Part shown: positions 43,801 to 53,529 of the stretch, piece after piece
How the letters are laid out: each line of letters opens with the position of its first letter
Numbering within the stretch: the stretch's first letter is position 1
Assembly: GCA_033807775.1 (NCBI GenBank)
Contig: CM066318.1
Location: 88,926,879-88,990,878 of the forward strand
Direction of reading: 5' to 3'
DNA length: 64,000 nucleotides
Source of the DNA: Saussurea involucrata
Lineage: Eukaryota > Streptophyta > Magnoliopsida > Asterales > Asteraceae
Made by a program: the position numbers and the translations under genes
The notes under the pieces: model-generated
Databases searched by the model: none
Told to the model about the DNA's origin: nothing
Seen by the model: the letters and a program-made list of their open reading frames with translations, nothing else

Positions 43801-44161
43801 CCTTTCTAGGAGTTCTCAATAGTATCATGTTTTCATCAACTACTTTGAATCCAGGAGCAAGAATAATGCATTCAGAATCAGTAAATAATATACTATGTTT
43901 CTTGTCACAGACCTGTGATACACTTAACAGGTTGTATCTCAATTGCTCAACATAGTAAACATCCTCAAATGTCATCTTACCTTTTGATACATCACCTTTA
44001 CCACTTATCTTTCCTCCTGCAGGATTATTCCCAAAAGCAACATGTCCTCCATCAATTCTTTTGAAATTCTTGAGGCAGGCCATGTTACCTGTCATGTGCC
44101 TGGAGCAACCACTATCAACATGCCAGATGCTCTTCCCCTTGAGCTGTTGGTTGCCCTGCAC
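40826..44161 (-). CDS. pol: Element E pol: protease, integrase, reverse transcriptase, RNase H, intact
   Basis: A 1,111-codon frame without a stop. The first in-frame codon used, GTG at 44161, is not certain; the frame is open 27 bases further upstream, and expression by frameshift or splicing from gag is likely. Protease Asp16-Ser-Gly (WHVDSGCSRHMTG). Integrase zinc motif (LWHRRMCHMNFK, CVACLKGK), catalytic Asp (HMDLFGP), Asp (RSDNGTEF) and Glu (NGVAERRN). RT has GTKWIFRNKKDERGI, QMDVKSAFLYG, ALYGLHQAPRAWYD and the catalytic box YVDDIIFGS. RNase H includes STSGGCQFLGARLVSWQCKK and STTEAEYIAVASCCSQ. All catalytic residues are present. SIRE lineage. Confidence 0.96.
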   Translation of the reverse strand: MQGNQQLKGKSIWHVDSGCSRHMTGNMACLKNFKRIDGGHVAFGNNPAGGKISGKGDVSKGKMTFEDVYYVEQLRYNLLSVSQVCDKKHSILFTDSECIILAPGFKVVDENMILLRTPRKDNVYCLDLESVSSDSSLNCLVSKASMDESSLWHRRMCHMNFKTMNKLVKNNLVRGLPSKVYSCDDHCVACLKGKQHKTSHKSKEINTISNPLQLLHMDLFGPTNVMSIGKKSYCLVIIDDYSRFTWVYFLRTKDETSGLIKSFILRIENQSNQKVKVIRSDNGTEFKNLDLNTFCEEKGIERQYSAPRTPQQNGVAERRNRTLIEAARSLLAASKLPTTFWAEAVNTACYVQNRVLVIKPKNKTPYELFQKKKPFIGFFKPFGCPCTILNTKSHLGKFDSKADDGFLVGYSSQSKAYRVFNTSPRIIEESDNVKCNENTPNPIGSGPDWLFDIDSLTNSLGISSDVNAGQRDAPPSDHRIQSVIFPLPTIDHVDFCEQEKEAEPIQNEEERRIEENQPSSPNSRESKVTEEAEENPDLNESNLDVNLQEEYGHPSRTQKNHPPELVIGDIASPMMTRNQSRLQELQDQQNTVNTVLTCFLSQIEPKKAYDAMKDPSWIEAMQEELLQFKLQNVWNLVDLPKVHRAIGTKWIFRNKKDERGIVIKNKARLVAQGYTQEEGIDYEEVFAPVARIEAIRLFLAYASYMKFKVYQMDVKSAFLYGTIDEEVYVCQPPGFENPLYPDRVYKLKKALYGLHQAPRAWYDTLSTYLLKNGFERGIIDKTLFIKRKKKDNLLVQIYVDDIIFGSTNDHMCKDFEELMHKSFKMSSMGELTFFLGLQVKQKKDGIFICQSKYVKDILDKFGLSDSKPASTPMETHKQINADLEGEDVDVHHYRSMIGSLMYLTASRPDIMFPVYVCARFQVTPKQSHLHAVKRISRYLRGQPRLGLWYPYESSFDLLAYSDSDLGGANMDRKSTSGGCQFLGARLVSWQCKKQTTVSLSTTEAEYIAVASCCSQVLWIQNQMLDYGVTFLHTPIFIDNNSAISIVNNPVKHSKTKHIEIRYHFIRDCNEKKLIQVAKVHTNDQFADLFTKAFDVGRFTFLVTSVGMINLE

Positions 44162-44171
44162 ATAAGATAAA

Positions 44172-46718
44172 TCAATTACTTTTTATTGGGAACCCAAGCC
44201 AAAGTGGTCTTGGTCTCCCTTGCTCATCAAAGTACTTACATTCAGTTTTGATAAGTTTTTCAACCTGAGGAACTTCAGTACTGAAGTACTTTGTCAAGAT
44301 GATTGGTCTAGCAGCACAAACACTAGAAGCAGTATTATCTTTAGAAGAAGTACTAACAGTGTTAGCAGTACTAACACTGCTAGCAGCAGTATTGCTTCTA
44401 GAAGAAGTACTAACAGTGTTAGAAGCACTAACACTGCTAGCAGCAGTACTATCTGAGGCAGCAGTACTAACACTAGTGCTTTTAGGAACCCACATTGTGA
44501 CACATTCTTTTTCAGTCTTTTTCCTCATGTGGCTTTTGGATTTAGCTTGTTTCTTAGCCACATGGTTTCTTACAGGCTTCCTATAACCATTTGATTTTTG
44601 AAAAGTTCTTTGAAAATTTATCCTTTGGTTAATAGGATTGAAATAACAGTGTTTGGCAAGGTGATTCAATTTGCCACAGATAAAACAAGGTTTTGGACTG
44701 TTAATCATTTGCAGATCAACTCCTTGTTTTTGAGCCCACTGATTATTCCAGTTTCTTTGATTTCCCCTCTTTTTATCATGTTTTTGGGGTTCATTCTTTT
44801 GAGAATTCTTGCAAGAACAATGTTCACAAGTATTGGAATTCACAACAGTGGTCTGTGTATAATGAACTCCCTTTCCTTTTTCAGATCTTTTCATCTTATT
44901 GTTCTTATCCCAGGGACTTCCACCTTCCTCATTAGTCTTGATGTAATTCTCTAAGGGGATCTCACCACTGACATTCTTGTTCCTTTTCTTAGACTCTTCT
45001 TTTTCAGTTTTATCCTCAACAACAACTTCATATAATGGATCTACTTTAGTAGCTCCTTCAGGTAAGTCCTTCCTATCCTTGGTTTCTAACAGGTCTGACC
45101 TAGGAGGGATGTATGTGTTGTTGTAGGGTGGGGGTGTGGCATTGTACCCTAGGCCTGGTTTCATCTTATTGTGGATTTGAGCATTTATTATGGTGTCCAT
45201 GACTTTAGAAGCACATGAAAAATTTTCAACATCAAGTTTTACTTTCTCAAGTTCTCCTTTTAATTTCTCACATTCCTCCCTAGACTCTTTCAGTTGGAAC
45301 TCCAGACCATTCTTTTCCCACTTCCAGTAGTTTGTATCATATGAGTGTTGAAGTTCATTGGCTTTAAAAGCCTTAATTTGTTCTTCAAACCTCTCAACAA
45401 TCACTACATAATCTCTTCTATCATTTTCTAATCTCTTAAGGTCATCACACATTCCCTGGTTGTGATCTCTATACTTTTTCACAGTGTCTATACAAGCTTG
45501 AGAACAGAGATTAGATTTTACCTCAGTAGGAAGATCTGAGACTTCTGCCATGAGTGCATGATTCTGAATTGCCTCTTCTGCTTGATCACTCCAATCAAAT
45601 CCCATTCCTTGTTGAGAAACAAGGGCTTGAACAGAGTTTCTGTTCTGGTTGAAGCTTCCAGTCTGAGCTTGTTGATGGTTGTTTTGAGATACTCCACCTC
45701 TGCATTCTCTGGCAAAGTGTCCCATCTTAAGACACTTGTAGCATTCCACCTTAGACTTGTCAAACCCAACACCATCTTCTCGTCTTTGGGAAAAGTTGTT
45801 TCTCCCAGTCCTCTTTATAAACTTCTTCACCCTCATAGAAAGCATAGCCATCTGCCACTTGATATCCATCTCCTCAAGATCATCAGCATTAATCTGTTCT
45901 AAGTCATCATTAATTAATGAGGAGTTAACATGACTAGAAAAGAAAGCTTCTAGTACAGAATCATTGGCCTTCTCCTGATTGACTCCACCAGCAGTACTAA
46001 CTGATTCAGGGTTAGCAGTAGAATCAGTTGATGCTGATAGGAGTGCAGCATTATACACATATCCTGAGGGCTTCTTCTTGGCTTCAACCTCTGCTTCAAA
46101 TACCCTAAGATCATTGTAAAGATCATCAAGCTCTTTATCTTCTAACTGGTCATTCTGTCTGAAAGACACAATATACATTGTCCATTCCTCACCTAATGAT
46201 CTTAGAAACTTCCTGTTTACATCATCAGCCTCCATACGAACTCCAATTGTAGCCAATTATCCAATCAACTTATTAAATCTATCAAAAGTTTGAGTCATAG
46301 ACTCATTCTTTGTAGAAGTAAAATTTTCATATTGTTGCTTAAGAATTGCCTTCTGGTTCCTCTTGGTGCTCTTGGTACCAGTGAATCTCTTTTCCAATGC
46401 ATTCCATAAAATTTGAGCATCAGTGCAGTGATGAAATTGGTGCTGATACTCATTGGGAATAGCCAAAAGCAGAGTGCTTAAGGCTTTCATCTCTGTTTGT
46501 CTAACCTTTCTTTCTGCATCAGTCTTTGGAGGGGGTCGTTTGCCATCTGGTCCAACCCTTCCTTCAGCACATGGACCATTCTCTATAATATCCCAGATGG
46601 AATAATCAGTAAGCAAAATATACTGCTTGATTCTAATCTTCCACATGTCAAACTCATTAGGCCTGAGCATGGGAACCTTTGAAACAAGAGTACTGTTTGA
46701 TTCAACTGTGTTGTCCAT
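44172..46718 (-). CDS. gag: Element E gag, with one in-frame TAA
   Basis: Starts at ATG 46718 (MDNTVESNSTLV), only 27 bases from the PBS. UBN2-type core (NEFDMWKIRIKQYILLTDYS, FHHCTDAQILWNAL). TAA 46257-46259 interrupts the frame after FNKLIG; it is open again for 694 codons. A first knuckle CYKCLKMGHFAREC lies near residue 326 and a second, CFICGKLNHLAKHC, near 677, with a coiled coil between them. A C-terminal Ser/Ala/Thr repeat (SNTVSTSS, STAASSVS) at 44330-44480 is encoded by GTTAGTACTGC-type words. The frame in use ends at 44172; pol is in another frame. A late frame change is likely, since the alternate frame gives WVPNKK, like KWVPK in B and C. Confidence 0.88.
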
Positions 46719-46745
46719 AATGATTGTAGATTTCTAAGAAACGAA

Positions 46746-46757
46746 GCTCTGATACCA
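46746..46757 (-). promoter_or_regulatory. Primer-binding site of element E
   Basis: The complement is TGGTATCAGAGC. The gag ATG follows after only 27 bases, unlike the 935-bp leader of D. Confidence 0.93.
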
Positions 46758-46759
46758 CT

Positions 46760-47323
46760 TGTCAGGATCGATTCCAAACAAGAATAATTATACTTAGAAA
46801 TCAGAATTAAAGAATCTTGCGGAATAGAACTTTAATTCAAACACACTCAATGAACAACTAATCAGAAAACACAATCTGTTTGTATTCAATACTTCAACTC
46901 ACAAGTTTACAACCAAACCTCAATCTTGTTGAACAGGCTCAACAGGACGACTTCTACTTCTCTAGAAATAGGGTTCTATACCTTGAGGTTAATTCTCTCT
47001 AAACAAAAACGAATTCTGATGAATCTCACCGAATAGCTATCTATCAAAATCTATTTATACTAAATAATTACAAGATAACTATCAAAACAAAATTGATCTT
47101 CATAATATTCTTTCATGCTTATCTTCAATCATTCCATCTTTATCTCCAACATTCTCGCATTCCATAATTATGATCACAAGCAGCATTAACATCGTTATGT
47201 ACAAGCAGTACTAACATTGTTCCAGCAGCATTAACTTTTACTTGTAGTACTAACTTTGCTCTGGCAGTAGTATTGTTGTTCTGACAGTACTAACCATACT
47301 TGGCAAATCTTCAGTTCCCAACA
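46760..47323 (-). repeat. 5' LTR of element E
   Basis: This 564-bp LTR has the same ends as 36994-37557 and 4 substitutions. It is followed by the duplication GTAGA. Confidence 0.96.
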
Positions 47324-47328
47324 GTAGA

Positions 47329-47581
47329 AATCAACGAACGATTAACAATAAACACACAATGATTTCAAGTTGTCATCCATCTATTTCATAAACCATTTAG
47401 AGATTTCAGAGTATACGGTTACAATGGTTAATGGACGATTAACCTCTATAATAAGGCAATTACAACTTTAAATACCTAGGCCTAAACAACTAAGGCCCAT
47501 GGCCCATTACAAACATTAAGCCCATAAAGACTATTACAAATTAAACCTTGAACTTCTATACAGTCTGATTTATTCCCAACA
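47329..47581 (-). repeat. 5' LTR of element C, outer fragment
   Basis: It continues 36963-36993 after element E and one copy of GTAGA are removed, giving a 284-bp LTR that ends TTCCCAACA. The fragment shares CAATGATTTCAA and the AGGCCCATGGCCCA block with the LTR of element A. Confidence 0.75.
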
Positions 47582-48429
47582 GGGGCCAATGGTTGCCCCA
47601 CAAAAAAAGAAAAAAAGAAAAGAAAGAAAAGAAAGGGCCAGTTACCCAGTAGAAATAAAGCCAAAAGAGCAATACGATACCAAAGGGTGTGGTGCCAACA
47701 AAAACAAAAAAGAAGAAAAAGAAGAAGAAGAAAAAGAAGAAGAAGAAAAGATTGGAGAGTAAGGCAGAATCATCTAAGGACCGCACAAAGATTGATGCAT
47801 CTGGGCTTTTGTTCCATTTTACCCTTCTTTTCTTAGCCATACCCCTAGCCCCATTACAACCCGATAAAAGACATGAATGATCTTCTTTTACTAAAATTCC
47901 TTGTCTGGCACAATTCACCTTAAGGATCGTCCAGTTAGTACTGACTATAGTAATTGTGATACTCAGTTCCTAGTTCCCTTAGTTCGATACTCGTACTTCC
48001 AAGTACATATTACTTGATTCGACCCGTACACGTGCGGTTAGATTAGGAGGGTGTAAACCCGCCTATCATTTATTTATGAGATTCTTGGGTTTTTTAAGAA
48101 GGTAGAAAGAAGCAAAAAGACTAAAATGCCCTCATCTTAAGTTAGCTTTTTTAACAGAGTTAATGAGATGGACCAAAACCGACACCATATGGCAACTAAA
48201 GGCGCCAAAAGTAAAACAGATTAGTAACCATAATGATTAAAATTGTAATTAGTTTAATGAATAGACTAAACTTGATAGTGAGTGACAACCACATGTACCG
48301 AAAGTGTAATTTACTGTTTATAAAGTATTTATTGGATTTTTTTGATGATGAGGGGAAATTGCATAAAATAAAACTACTTTGGTTCAATTTTTATTTTGAA
48401 ATTAGACATACTCTCAAATGGACATATTT
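47582..48429. other. Unassigned DNA with a GA-rich tract
   Basis: This is flanking DNA between elements C and G. Bases 47601-47640 and 47698-47750 are A/G simple repeats (GAA and AAAG units). Reading frames across them are low complexity and I do not call them. Nothing recognised in the rest; 48230-48429 is AT-rich. Confidence 0.6.
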
Positions 48430-50053
48430 TGTAACGTCCCATAAAACATAGCATGCAATAACGATGGATTAAGCATTCGAATTACAATATAAAACTTGTC
48501 TTTAATCATTCATAATTTAAACTAGACAAAACTGGATAGCGAAAACGTCTAATCCACAGCCGAGAGCTTCTATCTATAGTTATACTAGTCAAAAATCTTG
48601 GAGTTGCTCTAAGCTCCAATTCCTTCCGATGCCATCTCCTAGTTCTTACCGGAAGAACTAGCGCTACGCTTACCTGAAAATGGTTTAGTTTTGAAAAGCG
48701 AGGGTTAGACCAAAATGTCTAGTGAATTCCCTCCGAAAAACAACATATATAAACAGTTTAAAATCATTTATAAACTCATCATCATTCTTCACATAACATC
48801 AATCATGGTACTGCATCGTGTAGAGGATCACATAAACAAACCGCGATCGAGGCCCAAGTAGACTCCCCTCTCGCCTCATATCGGGGCCCAAGTAGACTCC
48901 CCTCTATCCAAATAGAAGGGAAACAAATTCCAACCTACCGGCTCATCATACATGTCCAAGGGATCATCGGATCCCGAGGCACTCTGATCCCACGGTGCAG
49001 ACCGACTCCACATAGCATACACATAACATGTCATAAAATCATGTAACTTGGAATCTTTGTAAACCATAAAAATCATTTCATCATGCTGAATATTCTTTGA
49101 ATAAGATATGAATTTTCATAACAAGCATATCAGTTGGTAAACATTTCATGCTCATAATGAATCTTAATCAGTTAAAAACATTTTACATCTTGTGTCGTAA
49201 AAAGGGTTTAGGGAACTCACCTTATGATGGTATTAAACGCACCCTCGATCTACCCTCGAGTTAACTGAGCTTGGCACCTAAAAGATTAAGCATTTCTCAA
49301 TCAGCTATACTTTCCGGATACTACTTACCGGGTGCAGGGACTTACCGGGTGCAGGGACTTATCGGGTGCAGGGACATACCGGGTATAACACCCCTTACCG
49401 GGTGCATGGACTTTCCGAGTACAACACCCCTTACCGGGTACTACGCATACGGTAACCAAACTTACCCAGTAACTCTAAACTCACCCGGTAACTACAAACT
49501 TACCGGTAACTACGACTTACCCGGTAACTACAGACTTACCAGTAACTACGAACTGGAAGAAAATCCACTTCCCAAAAGTGATTAAAATATGATTTTCTAC
49601 CATAGAGTTGATTAGACAACCGTCTGGGTTCATCCTCCAACCATAAAACACCCATTTATTCCTCTTTTAAACCATTAAAACGGATTATTACAACCAAAAC
49701 CCCAAATACTCTTTTAATGGTGTTTAGGTGAAGAACTCAACAATTCCTTATGTTATCACCACCATTTCTTAGACAAATGAGGAGAGGAAGCATGAAATAA
49801 TCAGGGAGAAAGTTTGGATGATTACCTTCAAAGATTTCTTCCTCAATTTGTTTCTTCTTCTCTTCTTTCCTCTTCTTTCAGCCGCCAAACACAAAACGAG
49901 AGAATGATATTGACTAGAAATGAATGGTGCCCTAGGGATTTGAACCAATATACATCTTTCACAAATTGGATAAGAGCCCCTTAACCTAACTTTCATTTTT
50001 TTAAACATTAGACACCAAACTTTCATACTTGCTATAAAAACCCGGTTGTTACA
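48430..50053 (-). repeat. 3' LTR of element G with an ACCGGGTAAC word array
   Basis: TGTAACGTCC..TTGTTACA ends. Bases 49305-49550 hold about 15 words (TTACCGGGTGCAGGGAC, ACCCGGTAACTAC, ACCGGTAACTAC). Copy number and arrangement differ from the partner LTR. Confidence 0.92.
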
Positions 50054-50066
50054 ACACTCCCCCCTT
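50054..50066 (-). promoter_or_regulatory. Polypurine tract of element G
   Basis: The plus strand reads ACACTCCCCCCTT, so AAGGGGGGAGTGT lies directly before the 3' LTR on the element strand. Confidence 0.85.
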
Positions 50067-50091
50067 AAAAGAATTATGTCCCCGGAATACC

Positions 50092-51681
50092 TCATTGGAA
50101 ACGATGCGGGTAACTTGCCTTCATTTCCGATTCCAACTCCCAAGTCGCCTCTAGACCTTTGTGATGTCGCCATTGTACCTTTACAAGTCTTGTTTCCTTG
50201 TTTCGTGACTTCCTCACTTTAAAATCCGTGATGGCTTCGGGTTCCTCTAAAAAGTTTAATTTCTCGTCCACCCTTATATCTTTTAGTGGTACAGACTTAT
50301 CCACATCTGCCAGGCACTTCCTCAGATTAGATACATGGAACGCATTGTGAATGCCTTGCAGTTCTTCAGGTAGATTCAACCTATACGCTACTTCTCCAAT
50401 CCGTTCCGTGATCTCAAACGGTCTGATGTAACGTGGCCTTAGCTTTCCTCGTTTTCCAAATCGTACAACTCCTTTCCATGGGGATACCTTTAATAGTACA
50501 TAATCTCCGACATGAGATTCTATGTCCTTCCGTCTCTTATCTGCATAACTCTTCTGTCGGTCGCAAGCGACCTTCAGCCTTTCGCGTACTTAGACAATCT
50601 TGTCCGAAGTCAGTTGCACTATCTCTGATCCGGCTAACTGTCCTTCTCCGACCTCATTCCAACACAAGGGTGTCCGACATTTCCTACCGTAGAGTGCCTC
50701 ATACGGCGCTGCTCTGATACTCGAGTGATAGCTGTTATTATAAGCGAACTCGATTAAAGGTAAATGATTTTCCCATGAGCATTGAAAGTCTAGGGCACAA
50801 GCCCTTAACATATCTTCCAACGTCTAGATCGTTCGCTCACTCTGATCGTCGGTCTGAGGATGATAAGCGGTACTCATCTTAATCCGTGAACCCATTTCTC
50901 TTTGGAAGCTCCTCCAAAACGTGGAGGTAAACCTGTTATCTCGGTCTGACACTATCGATGATGGCACACCATGGCGGGTTACGATCTCATCGATATAAAC
51001 CTTTGATAACCGCTCCAACGAGTAAGACTCTCGTATAGGTAAGAAATGCGCTGATTTCGTGAGTCGATCCACGATCACCCATATAGCGTCATAGCCCTTT
51101 GGGGTCTCAGGCAAATGGGTTAGGAAGTCCATCGTAATTTGGTCCCATTTCCACTTAGGAATCTCCAAGAACTGAAGCTTTCCGTACGGTCGTTGATGCT
51201 CGATCTTTAGTCGCGAACACGTCATACAGGTTTCTACGAAGTGAGCTATATCCTTTTTCATTCCAGGCCACCAGTAGTCCCGGCGTAGATCTCCGTACAT
51301 CTTGTTAGTTCTAGGGTGAATCATGTACTTTGATTTGTGAGCTTCTTCTAAAATCACTTTCCTGAGGTCCCCGAGTTTCGGGACCCAGATTCTCTCATTA
51401 AGACACTTCACCCCTCGACTATCTTCCACTAATGAGGACGTTTGTCCCACCATTCTCTCGTTCTTGAGATTTGCAGATTCGAGCGCTTCGACTTGACATC
51501 TCGTTATCTCGGCTAACAAATTGAACGTCACCTCCGCCGTCATGGCCACAATGTTGGGGGTCTCATTCCTTTCCTTATGGCTCAAAGCGTCCGCCACTAC
51601 GTTTGCCTTACCTGGATGATATTCGATCTTACAGTAGTAGTCGGTCAACAATTCAATCCATCTTCTTTGGCGCATATTCAA
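50092..51681 (-). pseudogene. Element G integrase and chromodomain-like end, broken
   Basis: Integrase: HPRTNKMYGDLRRDYWWPGM and CMTCSRLK (zinc region), first Asp in MDFLTHLPETPKGYD, second in IVSDRDNRFTSTFW. The Glu is in QSERTI, immediately followed by TAG 50824-50826 where F has Gln (ERTIQTLEDML). Bases 50590-50820 continue the core. Frame is lost near 50590-50380; bases 50092-50379 encode GIHNAFHVSNLRKCL and VKVQWRHHKGLEATWELESE, a chromodomain-like end with Trp-to-Leu-type drift. Confidence 0.88.
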
Positions 51682-52411
51682 CTTTTTTGGTCAAAGAGAT
51701 GACATAAGCTTTTGTGGTCCGTGAAGATCTGACACTTCGTCCCATACAGGTAATGTCGCCAAATCTTCAGAGCAAAAACCACGGCCGCCAATTCTAAATC
51801 ATGAGTGGGGTATCGGACCTCGTGATCCTTTAACTGCTGGGAGGCATAAGCGATCACCTTTCCTCGTTGCATGAGTACGCAACCCAATCCGAGCTTCGAT
51901 GCGTCACTAAAGACCACAAAATCTTCAGAACCGTCCGGTAACGACAACACCGGAGCACTGCTCAACATATCCTTCAGCTTTTGAAAGGCTTCTTCTTGCT
52001 TATCTGACCAGGCGAACTTGACATTCTTCTTGGTTAAAGAGGTCAATGGCATGGCGATACGCGAAAAGTTCTTTATGAACTTTCGGTAGTATCTTGCCAG
52101 TCCGAGGAAACTTCGTACCTCCGACGGATTCTTAGGATGCTCCCAATCTCGGATGGATTCAATCTTAGATGGGTCTACCATGATTCCCTCCTCAGACACC
52201 ACGTGTCCGAGAAATTGCACTTCTCTCAACCAAAACTCGCACTTAGAAAATTTTGCATACAGTTCTCTTGCTTTAATAACTCGAGAATCGTCCGAAGGTG
52301 GCTTTCGTGCTCTTCTTCCGATCTTGAAAATATCAGGATATCGTCTATGAACACTATCACGAACTGGTCTAAATAAAGTTGACATACCCTATTCATTAGG
52401 TCCATGAAAGC
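51678..52411 (-). pseudogene. Element G RT C-terminal part and RNase H, broken
   Basis: The frame around 52285-52411 encodes the catalytic FIDDILIFS region in one frame, then shifts near 52280 to the frame that runs to 51678 (YAKFSKCEFWLREVQFLGHV, GLARYYRKFIKNFSRIA, RNase H VFSDASKLGLGCVLMQRG, TDHKSLCHLF). The N-terminal 45 residues of that open frame are an out-of-frame shadow. Confidence 0.85.
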
Positions 52412-53434
52412 TTATGGGGCGTTGGTTAGCCCGAACGGCATCACCAAGAATTCGTAGTGTCTATACCTGGTTCTAAAAGCGGTCTTTGGCACATCCTCCT
52501 CCCTTAGTTTGAGTTGGTGATAACCCGACCTCAAGTCTATCTCGGATAAGTAACTGGCTCCTTGCAATTGATCGAACAGGTAGTCAATTCTCGGTATAGG
52601 ATATTTGTTCTTGATCGTGACCTTATTGAGTTCTCGGTAGTCTATGCACATTCGCATAGTCTCGTCCTTCTTCACGAAGAGCACATGTGCTCCCCACGGA
52701 GACATACTAGGTCTAACGAATCCCTTGTCTAATAACTCCTGCAATTGAGTCATCATTTTCTTCACTTCAGACAGCGCCAACCTATAAGGTGCGCAGGCGA
52801 TTGGTGCAGCTCCAGGCATCAGATCAATTCTGAATTCGATCTGACGATCCGGGGGTAGACATGTCAAGTCATCCGGAAATACTTCCGGGTACTCACTTAC
52901 AACTTGGACATCGTCCACCCTACGCTTTTCTTTCTTGGCGTCCACCACATATGCCAAGAACCCCTGACACCCCTTTCTCAAACACTTAGTCACCCTAATC
53001 ATAGAGATAAGGCTGGTCTTTCTATCACGGCGATTCCCATAGATTACTACGAAATCCCCATCAGGTAACCGAATTCTGACAAGCTTTTTGTTGCAAACGA
53101 TATTCGCATCATTCTTAGCTAGCCAATCCATGCCCAACACCACGTCAAACTCTCCCATTGCCATGGGATATAATTGCATAGGCACCAACCTCCCTTCTAT
53201 ATCTATGACACAATCCTCTACCAACTCCTTAACAAAAACATAATTATCATTGGCAGTTTCCACCTCTAGTGCTCTCTCCAAACGTCTAGGCCTCACCCCC
53301 AAACATTTCATAAAAGCATGCGATACAAAGGAACGATTTTCTCCCGACTCAAATAACACCTTGGCACACAAAGAGTTTACTAGAAATGTACCTGCCACAA
53401 CATCTGGAACTTCCTCCGCCTCTTCCGCTGTCAT
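52412..53434 (-). pseudogene. Element G protease and RT N-terminal part
   Basis: Protease site reads VLFESGENRSFVS where F has LFDSGATKSFVS. The catalytic Asp is replaced by Glu and the following Ala by Glu, probably inactive. RT includes SPWGAHVLFVKKDETMRMC, EIDLRSGYHQL and MPFGLTNAP, ending in TAA 52412-52414. The frame then continues as MDLMNRV, so the stop is a point mutation. Confidence 0.88.
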
Positions 53435-53529
53435 GCGGAACGCACGTCCCTTCGGACGTGTCGGTTCTGCTCCCTTATCACTGCCTTTCCCTCCCTGACG
53501 TTCTCCATACTACGTTGATCCACCCTTTT

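Larger units (their letters stand above)
36994..47323 (-). mobile_element. Young SIRE-lineage copia element E, 10,330 bp
   Basis: Two 564-bp LTRs differ at 4 positions (about 0.7%). The exact 5-bp duplication GTAGA flanks it (36989-36993 and 47324-47328). It carries PBS, gag, intact pol, and a downstream ORF3 of 934 codons broken only by three TAG codons. Integrase and gag motifs (SIGKKSYCLVIIDDYSRFTW, GKFDSKADDGFLVGYS, CFICGKLNHLAKHC) are those of the SIRE lineage. It lies inside C's LTR. Confidence 0.97.
8046..47581 (-). mobile_element. Old copia (SIRE-like) element C, the nest's backbone
   Basis: C's fragments, all minus-strand, are pol (8046-9700), gag (9676-12968), start-proximal leader (12969-13065), the rest of the leader (36067-36948), PBS (36949-36960) and 5' LTR (36963-36993 plus 47329-47581). 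D splits the leader and E splits the LTR. Removing E rejoins a 284-bp LTR that resembles the LTRs of A and D. Removing D rejoins a leader that matches D's own leader around TGCGTTAGGAC. The 3' part of C lies beyond element B and outside the window. Confidence 0.8.

Noticed and set aside
47689..47918. Overlapping Lys-rich and Phe-rich ORFs on both strands
   Set aside because: They are translations of a GAA/AAAG simple repeat and have no homology or start context.
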